Below are positions 43,881 to 51,523 of a DNA stretch of 64,000 nucleotides, piece by piece. Location of the stretch: contig NZ_JBBAKG010000019.1 in assembly GCF_040403615.1 (NCBI RefSeq), forward strand, positions 1 to 64,000, in the 5' to 3' direction. This stretch comes from Haliscomenobacter sp040403615 (GTDB lineage: Bacteria > Bacteroidota > Bacteroidia > Chitinophagales > Saprospiraceae). Positions within the stretch are counted from its first letter, which is position 1. Each line of letters starts with the position of its first letter. The notes beneath the pieces were generated by a model. It was not told where the DNA came from, did not search any database, and was given only the letters and a program-made list of their open reading frames with translations. The position numbers were made by a program, and so were the translations under genes.

Positions 43881-46800
43881 TTAGAAATTGTATCTCAGCC
43901 CTAGCTGCAAGCGCCAAGGAGTACCGCCCAGAACACCAACACCGGTGTTGGCATTAAGGGTATACTTGTATTCCTGCTTGGTTTTGTCAAAGCCAGAAAT
44001 ATTCAACAAACGAGATTCGCGCGCCAGGTTGACGTTATTCCCTTTGTTTTTGTCTAAAAGGTTTACAAAGTTGAACAAGTCCGCACTCAGTTCCAGAGAT
44101 TGTTTGCCAAAGGTTTTGATTTGTTTGGTCAAACGCAGGTCGATGGTATAGAAGAAGGGGTTTTTACCTTCGTTGCGTGGCGCAATTTTACCCATGTTGT
44201 CGCGGTAGTATTCCTTGGCTGCATCGGCAACCAATGGATTGTCCAACCAAGCTTTGATGGCAGTTGCCAGTGCCGGGTCAGTTTTGGGATTATTTGGGTC
44301 GAACAAGTAGGCCAGGTCATTCTGCTCGTTGAAGTCCCCATTGAGACTGGTACCGGCACGATAAGCGTGAAAAGAGAACGGATATCCGCCCTGACCGTTG
44401 AAGGTTGCACCCAACTGGAAACCGGCGATTACCGGAGTTGCTCCACTGACCAGTACTTTGTGACGGAATTGAGATTCAGAGTAGCCGTAGTTTAGTGCCC
44501 GTGGGTCATCTTTAACAGGGAGAAAGGTAGACGTATTGGCTACACAACAGTTGTAGGAAGAGTTGTCTTTGGTGCTGTTGTTGGTGTAGCTCGCAGACAC
44601 ATAACCACCTTTACCGATGCGTAGTTCTGCATCAACGATTACCGCAGTTTGATCCAAAATGCCGTCAGGGTTCAATTCCAGTACCCGTCCGATGTTGGGA
44701 TCTTTGCGGCTATCTTGCCATCTGAGTACACCATTGGTACCAATTTTGTCAGCAGGTACAAATACACCCCGATTGTCTTCATTGGCCAAACGGAAGTAAG
44801 GCTGATCCACCAAGTTGACTTCCTGGTATACGTAGTTGTTGTAGGTATGGGCCAAAAGAAAGTTAACACCTACTCGAAGTTTGTCGTTGAGCAACAAGCG
44901 GTTATAGCTCAGGTTGGCTTTCCAGGTAAATGGAATTTCGAACTCGCGTCCGATCGAGTTGATGGTAGAAACCACTGGCTGGCCTGGTTGTACACCCGGG
45001 GCTTTGGTAGGATCTTCGCGGTAAGCTTTGAAATCTGGGAAAGGGACACCCGTAGATACGTCAATCGAAGCCACCTTGTTGCCGTCGAAGAGCATGTTGT
45101 TGGCCAGGTTGTAGTACATCGCCATGTTGGAAAAACCACCTCCCCCTAACTTGACGATGTTTTTGTTTTTGCCGCCTACATTCCAGGTCAATTGGAAACG
45201 TGGTTGGAAGTTGTCAAAATCCACCGGTGCAGTATCTGTATAAATTTTCAAACTTTCGGCAGCTTTGGCATTTGGTGCAGGCTTAGTCAAAAAAGCAGTA
45301 CCATCCCAACGTACCCCAACCATCGCGTCAATGTTTTTAGCCAATTCAAAATCAACTTGAGCAAAAAGTGAAGCATCGATTACGTTGTAACGCACCCAAG
45401 GCTCGCCTTCACCAAGGTATACCTCGCGCACATAGCGAGAGGGGCGCTGTAATTCAAAATCTTGCATCGAGTTGAAAAAGAAACGGCCATTCAACTCAGA
45501 AGTAAACACATCTTCCAAGCGAGTGAAGAAATTGTCGGTTCCGAAGGTGAAATCATATTTCCCCGCAGAAACATAAGAAGTGTTGACCAGATGAATTTGG
45601 TTGTAAATGGTTTTTTCAGGCGTAAAACGTTGTCCACCTAACTGTACAGTACGAGTAGAAACTGCGTTGGGATTGGTAGCAGTGGGGATAGGAGAACGAA
45701 CGTTGACGATGGCGCGTGGAATGTTCAAGGCTGGAATTTCATCACTAGGCACTTGAGCAGTGTATTCAGATTGGAATTGTACCTTCAGTTCATTCAAGAA
45801 ATTAGAGCTGAAGTTGGAACGCAATGACACCAAACCGGTGTAAGAGCGAGATTCCTGTTTGTTCCATACCTCACGCAGGTTGATGTTGGAGTTATCGTTG
45901 GAGTTCAGCGGGTTATTCCAGGTTGTAAAGTTGTTGCGGAAAGTAAGCTTGTGCTTGGCATTCAAGGTATAATCAAAACGAGCGAAAATAACGTTCGACA
46001 CTGTTTGGCGTTCAAAAATACCTACCTGAGGGCCAGAACCTACCCCATACACACGGCGAGCAATGTCAATGAATTTGTTCAAAGTGTCTTTGCGGATACC
46101 AATCCTAATTTCATCATCGGCAGTTTGAATGTCGGAGTTGTTGACCGGTTCGGTTTGGTTCTGACGGTCGATGGCCACAAAGAAGTGTAACTTGTCTTTG
46201 ATGATGGGTCCACCCAAACTAAAGCCCCACTGGTTGGTTGTGAAATCCAGTACGCGTTTCTGCCCACGGATGTCGTTCTTGCTAGCCAACTCATCGGCAC
46301 GGTTGTAGAAGAACAGCGTTCCTTTTAGCTCGTTGGTACCGTTTTTGGTCACTGCGTTTACCGCGCCACCACCCTGACGACCTTGGTTTACCCCGTAGTC
46401 ATTGGTGGATACTTCAAACTCACGGATGGCTTCCTGTGAAATTTGCTGTGGACCTCCACCACTTGCACCGGCCCAAAGTGGACTGCGAAAGTTACCTCCA
46501 TCGATGGTAATGTTGGTAGAACCAGAGCGATGGCCACCGATGTTGGCCGCGCCGTTTCCTTGTAGGGGAGACAAGGCTACTAGACCGCTGAAGTTGCGAC
46601 CTTCGAGGGGTAATGCCTTGATTTGGTTGGCTGATACCGATGTTCCTGCACCGAAACTGTTCACATCGTTGATCAACTTGTTGGCTGAAATCTCTACTGC
46701 TTCCAATTCCAGGGTTTGCTCCTGCAATTTGATGTCAACACTTATAACATCTCCTTGATTCAGGTTGTAGCCCTTGAGTTGTTGCTCTGCATAGCCAGTG

Positions 46801-47057
46801 TAAGAAATAGTCAATGTGTACGGACCGCCCAATGGCAACTGCCGCAACTGATAACGGCCATCCAATTGGGTTGTGGTACCCGTGTAAAATCCTGTAGATT
46901 CATTGCGCACTTGCACGGTAGCGCCTACCAGGGCTTCCCCTTTGGTATCGCTGATTAAGCCTTTGAAAGAGGCATTGGTGGCTTGACTTAGCAATATGCA
47001 CGGCAAAGCCAGGGACAGCGCAAGCACTGTCCATAAAAAACAATAAGAACGATTCAT
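43881..47057 (-). CDS. Oar-like TonB-dependent receptor
   Basis: This 1,058-residue outer-membrane protein has a signal peptide (up to about residue 25), a carboxypeptidase-regulatory-like domain (about 30-115, KGLISDTKGEALVGATV), a plug with ALPLEGRNFSGLVALSPLQG and INTIDGG-type segments, QGGGAVNAVTKNGTNELKGTLFFYNR, and a large barrel ending RLQLGLRYNF. The plug sequence follows the Oar type seen in Myxococcus and Xanthomonas, not the SusC type, and no SusD follows. Oar in Myxococcus is involved in protease export, so either import or export is possible. It is monocistronic; upstream lies a 700-base stretch with only degraded genes. Confidence 0.9.
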   Translation of the reverse strand: MNRSYCFLWTVLALSLALPCILLSQATNASFKGLISDTKGEALVGATVQVRNESTGFYTGTTTQLDGRYQLRQLPLGGPYTLTISYTGYAEQQLKGYNLNQGDVISVDIKLQEQTLELEAVEISANKLINDVNSFGAGTSVSANQIKALPLEGRNFSGLVALSPLQGNGAANIGGHRSGSTNITIDGGNFRSPLWAGASGGGPQQISQEAIREFEVSTNDYGVNQGRQGGGAVNAVTKNGTNELKGTLFFYNRADELASKNDIRGQKRVLDFTTNQWGFSLGGPIIKDKLHFFVAIDRQNQTEPVNNSDIQTADDEIRIGIRKDTLNKFIDIARRVYGVGSGPQVGIFERQTVSNVIFARFDYTLNAKHKLTFRNNFTTWNNPLNSNDNSNINLREVWNKQESRSYTGLVSLRSNFSSNFLNELKVQFQSEYTAQVPSDEIPALNIPRAIVNVRSPIPTATNPNAVSTRTVQLGGQRFTPEKTIYNQIHLVNTSYVSAGKYDFTFGTDNFFTRLEDVFTSELNGRFFFNSMQDFELQRPSRYVREVYLGEGEPWVRYNVIDASLFAQVDFELAKNIDAMVGVRWDGTAFLTKPAPNAKAAESLKIYTDTAPVDFDNFQPRFQLTWNVGGKNKNIVKLGGGGFSNMAMYYNLANNMLFDGNKVASIDVSTGVPFPDFKAYREDPTKAPGVQPGQPVVSTINSIGREFEIPFTWKANLSYNRLLLNDKLRVGVNFLLAHTYNNYVYQEVNLVDQPYFRLANEDNRGVFVPADKIGTNGVLRWQDSRKDPNIGRVLELNPDGILDQTAVIVDAELRIGKGGYVSASYTNNSTKDNSSYNCCVANTSTFLPVKDDPRALNYGYSESQFRHKVLVSGATPVIAGFQLGATFNGQGGYPFSFHAYRAGTSLNGDFNEQNDLAYLFDPNNPKTDPALATAIKAWLDNPLVADAAKEYYRDNMGKIAPRNEGKNPFFYTIDLRLTKQIKTFGKQSLELSADLFNFVNLLDKNKGNNVNLARESRLLNISGFDKTKQEYKYTLNANTGVGVLGGTPWRLQLGLRYNF

Positions 47058-47247
47058 GTTTGGGTAATTGAGTGAATGTAAAATTTATTAGTGCGAAAAT
47101 ATTGGAGAGAGATTAAATGCAGTTTAGCTCAAGGTTAACAATACAACAAGTTTTTAGCACAAGATTAATTTCATTCAAACACACGCTTAGGAACGATGAA
47201 ACCCAGGTAAAAGAACGAATGGCGATGCTGCATTTTTGTTTTCTACG

Positions 47248-47313
47248 TCAGCTTTCCTACCTTCGCTCCCAGCAAATCTTCAAATAACCAATGGCCAACC
47301 CAAACTGGATCAA
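47248..47313 (+). repeat. 66-bp direct repeat, left copy (promoter and start of a hydrolase gene)
   Basis: By reading, 66 consecutive bases are identical to 52452-52517, in the same orientation 5.2 kb away. They include the TACCTTCG element (47258-47265), the leader and the first eight codons of the alpha/beta hydrolase gene. The two copies border a block of five genes. Confidence 0.85.
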
Positions 47314-47437
47314 CTCAAACTGGATCAACTCATCTTGGCAACGCGTTTCTAAGGTGTTTTCTCGAAGAGGCAATTCGAGATCATCCGCTCCTGCGCAAGG
47401 GGTGCAGCTCCCAGTTGGCTCCGTCAAATACCAGTAG
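47291..47437 (+). pseudogene. 5' fragment of an alpha/beta hydrolase gene (truncated paralogue)
   Basis: The ATG at 47291 opens MANPNWIN, identical to the hydrolase at 52495. About 35 codons stay alignable (WQRVSKVFSRRGN against WRRVSEVFSRKNN). A 15-base tandem duplication (47303-47317, 47318-47332) repeats the codons for NWINS. Similarity stops near 47395, where the frame runs antisense into a different gene fragment and meets a TAG at 47435. None of the catalytic parts remain. The promoter-like element is intact, so a 48-residue chimeric peptide could still be made. Confidence 0.75.
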
Positions 47438-47609
47438 GCCATCTTTGTTGCCTGCATAGTTGATCCCGTGTTGATCCTGGGTAATGGACCAAATTTGATT
47501 GGAGGCCTGGTAAGTTTTTGCAGGAAAATTGAGGATCAAATGGACGTCGGCGGCTTTCGTATTAAAGCTTGAACATACAAATAACAGTAAAAAAATAGAT
47601 GATTTTCAT
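47381..47609 (-). pseudogene. 5' fragment of a propeller/Y_Y_Y regulator gene (frameshifted and truncated)
   Basis: Read on the minus strand, about 50 codons match the start of the regulator at 40942-43701: LILNFPAKTYQASNQIWSI and NKDGLLVFDGANWELHPL align with LLLNFTSSQYQAANQNWSI and NHNGLLEYDGSNWELHPL. The ATG at 47609 is out of frame with this segment; dropping one T from a run of seven (about 47588-47594) restores a continuous signal peptide. After HPL (47396) similarity ends at the junction with the hydrolase fragment, and a stop follows at 47381. More than 90 percent of the gene is missing. Confidence 0.75.
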
Positions 47610-47619
47610 ACGCCTGTCC

Positions 47620-47627
47620 CAAATTTA
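47620..47627 (-). promoter_or_regulatory. Putative -7 element of the regulator pseudogene
   Basis: The minus strand reads TAAATTTG, an exact TAnnTTTG match ending 10 bases before the pseudogene ATG. TTTG occurs 23 bases further upstream. It suggests the relic promoter survives and faces the intact hydrolase-type promoter about 360 bases away. Confidence 0.35.
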
Positions 47628-47691
47628 TGCTTTGAGTAACAAATTTAATACAAAGGGGCAAAAACTGCTTTAAAATATCGTGATGCAAAAG

Positions 47692-47723
47692 AAACCCGGA
47701 TGGACCATCGGCCAGCCGGATTT
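47692..47723 (-). terminator. Hairpin downstream of the DUF5777 gene
   Basis: Arms 47692-47703 and 47712-47723 (12 bases, two mismatches) enclose an 8-base loop, followed on the minus strand by TTTC. It lies 35 bases past the stop codon of the barrel gene. Confidence 0.55.
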
Positions 47724-47757
47724 CAAATTTAGTATAAAGACCGATTCCGTGAATTAT

Positions 47758-48678
47758 TTAATGCACTAGTTGATCAGCCTTCTTTATTTTTTTTAATTGA
47801 AAAACCCGCGATAGGTTAAACCCAAATTGGATGTCTCCGTTTAGCCAATCTCCATTAGCTTCGCTCAACAATGCTCTTTCATTCATACCAACGGCATTAG
47901 AGAAGTGCAATTGAAAAACATGCCCGCCAGTATCAATATCAAAACCAATCGAAAGTGGATTGTGACCTGAATTGGGAAACGGTGGATTCAGGATATAGGA
48001 ATAGTCGATAATCAATGCGACTCGTTTGACAAGTTTGTAACGAGCGCCGAGCTCGATTGCCATTAAGTCGTTGTCAATTTGTTGTTGCTCAACAATATTC
48101 CGATGAAGCCAGGTTGGTGCCAATTGCAAGGAAATTTTTTCATTGAACTTTCGACCAATAATGAGCTGCGTGTAGTAAGCCAACCTGCGTTTAAACGTAG
48201 GCTCAATTTCAGGGTTGCTGAACGGGGCCCGCAAACCATTGTAGGCAGCTCCTCCAACCAAAACAAGGGAAATGGGTATAGGTTTACTCCCTCTGGTTTG
48301 TGAGAGTAAGCGGTATTTAGCAAATCCATCCATTTCTTTTCGATTGGTACTCCGTCCAATCCCTATGCTTAAATTAGAAGAGATACCATAATCAAAACTC
48401 ATTCGCATGGAGGCATTATCAAGGCCAAAAAGATTGTAAAAGCCATCGCTAATTTTACCGAATCGGTGCAATATGCGAAAATCAAGGGCTCCTGCCCCCA
48501 GCATTTCAATACTATGGCTGTTGACAACTCGAGGAGATTTGAAGGCATTCACTACTTGCTCTTTTTCTGTTTCTTCACCCAATAAGCCAATAAGGTTATC
48601 CTCTTGGGCCATAATTGCTTGCCAGGACATACCGAGAAGCATGATCGAGCTTATGAAAAATCGATAACTTTGTTTCAT
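47758..48678 (-). CDS. DUF5777 family outer-membrane beta-barrel protein
   Basis: This 306-residue exported protein has a signal peptide (SIMLLGMSWQAIMAQ). It is followed by a beta-barrel-like sequence: VVNSHSIEMLGAGALDFRILHRFGKISDGFYNLFGLDNASMRMSFDYGISSNLSIGIG, and alternating strands such as PISLVLVGGAAYN, KISLQLAPTWLHRN and VALIIDYSYILNPPF. The pattern matches DUF5777, an uncharacterised Bacteroidota barrel family. It begins 4 bases after the YceI gene and is followed by a hairpin, so it is the distal gene of a cluster with YceI and a P460-type cytochrome. The function is unknown; a role in a redox or lipid-carrier pathway is context inference. Confidence 0.82.
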   Translation of the reverse strand: MKQSYRFFISSIMLLGMSWQAIMAQEDNLIGLLGEETEKEQVVNAFKSPRVVNSHSIEMLGAGALDFRILHRFGKISDGFYNLFGLDNASMRMSFDYGISSNLSIGIGRSTNRKEMDGFAKYRLLSQTRGSKPIPISLVLVGGAAYNGLRAPFSNPEIEPTFKRRLAYYTQLIIGRKFNEKISLQLAPTWLHRNIVEQQQIDNDLMAIELGARYKLVKRVALIIDYSYILNPPFPNSGHNPLSIGFDIDTGGHVFQLHFSNAVGMNERALLSEANGDWLNGDIQFGFNLSRVFQLKKIKKADQLVH

Positions 48679-48682
48679 CGTG

Positions 48683-49261
48683 TTATTTTTTTGTGTTTAA
48701 AATTTCAAGCTGGGTACTGACTGTAACTTTGGCACTTTCAGCAACTTTTAAAAAGACCACGGTTGGGATATCAATTTTATAGTCCTTCAACAAAACTTCA
48801 AAGCTAGAATTTACCCGAACTTTACCTTTCTCGATGGTGATGACCCCTTTGAAATTTGATTCCTTTACTACACCATGTAAGCTCAGCATACCCGTTACAT
48901 TAACTGGGTAGGTACCATCTTTTGTGAAATCAACCTTACTGATTTCATTAATCTTGCCCTTAAAGGTGGCTTTGGGATATTTTTCGCTTTCCAAGTAGTT
49001 TTCATTAAAATGTTTCTGCATCAATGAATTCCTAAAGACAAACTTGTTGATGTTTACTGACCATTCCATTTGCCCTGTATTTGAATCAATTACGCAGAAA
49101 GCGCTATTGTTTTGAGCCTTAATATCCTCGACGTCATCAAGTTTGCCTTCTGCATCAAAGATGACTGAACCTGATTTGGAATAGTATTTTGATTGCCCTT
49201 GGACGAGTCCACTGACGCTCAACAATGCTGTCAGCAGGAGATACATGCGTGATGTATTCAT
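48683..49261 (-). CDS. YceI family periplasmic lipocalin-like protein
   Basis: This 192-residue exported protein (signal MNTSRMYLLLTALLSVSGLVQGQ) has the YceI beta-barrel: SKSGSVIFDAEG, WSVNINKFVFRNSLMQKHFNENYLESEKYPKATFKGKI, then TVNVTGMLSLHGV-like segments (YPVNVTGMLSLHGVVKES) and the final strands of the barrel. YceI barrels bind long polyisoprenoid quinones or similar lipids. The start at 49261 is chosen over 49312 because the signal peptide begins there. It sits 4 bases upstream of the DUF5777 gene and 262 bases downstream of the P460-like gene, suggesting a lipid or electron-carrier function for the group. Confidence 0.88.
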   Translation of the reverse strand: MNTSRMYLLLTALLSVSGLVQGQSKYYSKSGSVIFDAEGKLDDVEDIKAQNNSAFCVIDSNTGQMEWSVNINKFVFRNSLMQKHFNENYLESEKYPKATFKGKINEISKVDFTKDGTYPVNVTGMLSLHGVVKESNFKGVITIEKGKVRVNSSFEVLLKDYKIDIPTVVFLKVAESAKVTVSTQLEILNTKK

Positions 49262-49523
49262 GATAAAGTTTTTGATTGGAAATGAAGAGAAACCGGAATG
49301 TGATTTACCCATTCAGGGTATAGGAACTGGTCTAAATATTTTTTTTAGTTTAAGGCAAAATTATTTAAACGAGCTCCAACGCTGAGTAGTGAGGCAAGAA
49401 TAAGTGTTCATTTCTCTGAGCCAAAGGATTAGAGAAAGTACTTAAAATGAACCGTTTAATTATCTAATTCTTTGGCAAAATGAACAATTATATTTTTATC
49501 GCCCCTGAGGATGCTATTGTAGA

Positions 49524-50012
49524 CTAATTTTTCGAAAAAGCATAGTCTTGATTTTTAACCAATGAGTGACAGTTGTTGCAGGTATTTGAAGCGCTGCGAG
49601 AAGTTATTTTACTAGCTGCATCGATTTGGAACCATTCCCAACCATTGTGAGCCGGATTGAATGAGCCGCCACGTTTTACCATGGCAACAATCCCGTAGCC
49701 TCCTTTTACTTCTTTGATAAGGATCGTACCAATTGGGTATTGCCCATTGGTACCCCGTTTGGTATTTGGTGGTTTGATCCAGATGGTTCTTGCTGCATCG
49801 GTATGAGCTCTACCTTCGGCAGAAAGTGCTTTGTCCAAAATTGCAACTACTTCCCAGTTTCTAAAACCATCGAAGTCAGCGTCCTTCGCGATGAATTCTT
49901 CTACGGTCGACGTTGGCGGCGTATTGCTGTCTTCTTTCTCATTTCCACATGAGTTGAAAAATACCAGTATACCAAGCAGAATGGAACAAATGAAAAACAT
50001 TGGTTTTGCCAT
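49524..50012 (-). CDS. Cytochrome P460 family lipoprotein
   Basis: This 162-residue protein starts MAKPMFFICSILLGILVFFNSCGNE, with a lipobox cysteine at residue 22. The body matches the cytochrome P460/cytochrome c' beta fold (DFDGFRNWEVV, RTIWIKPPN, PIGTILIKEVKGGYGIVAMVKRGG, GWEWFQID). A heme c attachment motif CNNCH is at C145, C148 and H149. P460 proteins oxidise hydroxylamine or bind NO, but that needs a lysine cross-link to the heme which cannot be assigned here. The start at 50012 is preferred over 50069 for the lipoprotein signal. It probably belongs with the YceI and DUF5777 genes. Confidence 0.82.
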   Translation of the reverse strand: MAKPMFFICSILLGILVFFNSCGNEKEDSNTPPTSTVEEFIAKDADFDGFRNWEVVAILDKALSAEGRAHTDAARTIWIKPPNTKRGTNGQYPIGTILIKEVKGGYGIVAMVKRGGSFNPAHNGWEWFQIDAASKITSRSASNTCNNCHSLVKNQDYAFSKN

Positions 50013-50275
50013 GATTTTTTTTACAAAAAAACAAAGAGGTTTGGTACAGAGCTGTCCGTGAAAAGACATGTTGTGTTAATGAAAATGTCATTAGAATTGC
50101 ATTTTAACTGATTTCATCAAAAGCTATAATGTTTTGGAAATCATATAGATAGTGCCTTAGTGATTTCCATCTATTTTAAAAAATTATCTCTAATATTTGT
50201 CTTGGTTTTGCATTCTTTTTTTTTAGGAAAATCGTCCATTATATTGCCCTTTTCATCCATTATCAAGAGCACTCT

Positions 50276-50323
50276 ATTCGTTGATCTTTGCTTTAATTAA
50301 TTGTTTACTTTAAATCAACGAAT
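50276..50323. promoter_or_regulatory. 10-bp inverted repeat adjacent to the start of a lipoprotein gene
   Basis: ATTCGTTGAT (50276-50285) and ATCAACGAAT (50314-50323) are perfectly complementary with a 28-base AT-rich spacer; the right arm ends three bases before the ATG at 50327. It may be a leader hairpin that hides the start, or a divided operator. The rest of the 314-base gap 50013-50326 shows no gene. Confidence 0.35.
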
Positions 50324-50326
50324 CAC

Positions 50327-51238
50327 ATGAAATCTAATTTTTTCCTGAATTTACTGCTGCTTTCAGTGGCAATTATCTTTACAAGTTGTGATGATGATAA
50401 CGCAAAACCCACTGGCGTCAATCCTGATACTGCCGCAAAACAAGCAGTAGATCGTTTTTCAGCTAGTGCAGGAATGCTAATGGTAAGAAGTGCTACCAAT
50501 GGCCTACCGGCGGCGAACGCTGCAATTGATTTTGACAAGACTCCATTTATTACCAAGGGTTTTGGCCCATCAGGCAACATCGTAGACTACTACAATTTTG
50601 ATGTACAATCGACCGTCCCTGCCCCAATTTATGTTCCGATGAACAATGGCAAAACCATTGATGGGCAATTAAACATCATTGAACAAATCCCAGGTGATGC
50701 AGGATACAATGACTTTTGGGTGGTCAACGCAGTTGAAGTGCCTACGGATTTTGTTGCCAATAGTGTTACTTCATTGGCAGATATTAAGGCCAAAGGGTAT
50801 ACGGTCAAACCCACTACTAATTTGGTCAATTGCCCGGTCGTACCTGAAGGCTCTACCGCAACGAAACGATTGGGTAGTGGAGGAAAAGGCCTCGTACGTG
50901 GTTGGTACAAAGGCAAAATTGTATTTTATTTTACTTTTGAAGAAAAGGCCCTTACCGGAAGTACTGTCCCCCTTTCTCCTATTTATGTTTCTTTCAAAAT
51001 CAACCCGGACAAACCAGGTGGTGGACCTTCATCTGGGTTTATTGACAATGGAGCTGGACTGACCCACAACGTACTAGCAACTCTTCCCGCAGACGCGAGT
51101 TACTCCCCTTTGTGGCTGGTGAATGTTTTTGACAATGCTGATTTTAACAAAGTCAGCAATTTGGCTACGGCAAAAGCTGCCAAAATTCTTGGTGCCGGCG
51201 TAGCAAACGTAAACTGTCCGGTGGTTAGCCAACAATAG
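50327..51238 (+). CDS. Lipoprotein of unknown function with an internal repeat
   Basis: This 303-residue protein has a classic lipoprotein signal (MKSNFFLNLLLLSVAIIFTSCDDD, cysteine at residue 21). I do not recognise the family. It contains two similar blocks. The first (about 120-170) runs PGDAGYNDFWVVNAVEVP to NLVNCPVV. The second (about 250-300) runs PADASYSPLWLVNVFDNADF to NVNCPVV, so the protein is a tandem duplication of one roughly 130-residue unit. YVPMNNGKTI and SPIYVSFKIN may be equivalent strands in each unit. A surface or periplasmic binding role is possible but unsupported. It lies in the accessory block near the cytochrome P460 and AraC genes. Confidence 0.7.
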   Translation: MKSNFFLNLLLLSVAIIFTSCDDDNAKPTGVNPDTAAKQAVDRFSASAGMLMVRSATNGLPAANAAIDFDKTPFITKGFGPSGNIVDYYNFDVQSTVPAPIYVPMNNGKTIDGQLNIIEQIPGDAGYNDFWVVNAVEVPTDFVANSVTSLADIKAKGYTVKPTTNLVNCPVVPEGSTATKRLGSGGKGLVRGWYKGKIVFYFTFEEKALTGSTVPLSPIYVSFKINPDKPGGGPSSGFIDNGAGLTHNVLATLPADASYSPLWLVNVFDNADFNKVSNLATAKAAKILGAGVANVNCPVVSQQ

Positions 51239-51264
51239 AACCTGTGAAATTTATTTTTAATTGG

Positions 51265-51299
51265 ATGCGTTGCTTATTGTATAGGCAGCGCATTTTTTA
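51265..51299 (+). terminator. Intrinsic terminator downstream of the repeat lipoprotein gene
   Basis: ATGCGTTGC and GCAGCGCAT (51265-51273 and 51285-51293, one G-U pair) enclose an 11-base loop and are followed by TTTTTT. It lies 27 bases past the stop codon. Confidence 0.75.
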
Positions 51300-51314
51300 T
51301 GTTTGAAAATAATG

Positions 51315-51356
51315 GCCAAAACGCGAAACTGTCCGTCAGCAAGCCAACACAAATGA
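51315..51356 (+). pseudogene. Decayed duplicate of the 3' end of the repeat lipoprotein gene
   Basis: The bases read AKTRNCPSASQHK then TGA, resembling the real C-terminus VANVNCPVVSQQ. The DNA AAACTGTCCG followed by AGCCAACA occurs in both. It seems to be a remnant of a third repeat unit or a tandem gene copy. The remaining 51239-51457 gap contains only the terminator. Confidence 0.4.
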
Positions 51357-51523
51357 ATACTGTTCAAGTACAAAGACTAATTTTGAATTATTAAGGTATA
51401 CTCTGCTATTCCTAGCTTTGTGCATGACAGTACGCTCCAACTAAGCTCCTGTAGGAGTTGACACTATGCCCAAAATTTGACGGAGTAAAAGGTGATACCC
51501 TCAACCCAAAAGCTTGCTTAACC

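Noticed and set aside
47257..47457. 66-codon minus-strand open frame over the fusion junction
   Set aside because: It is not in the frame that matches the regulator; the matching frame is different, so this one is a by-product of the relic.
47058..47757. Insertion sequence remnant to explain the rearranged region
   Set aside because: I found no transposase fragment or terminal inverted repeats with target duplications; the repeats present are copies of a hydrolase gene start.
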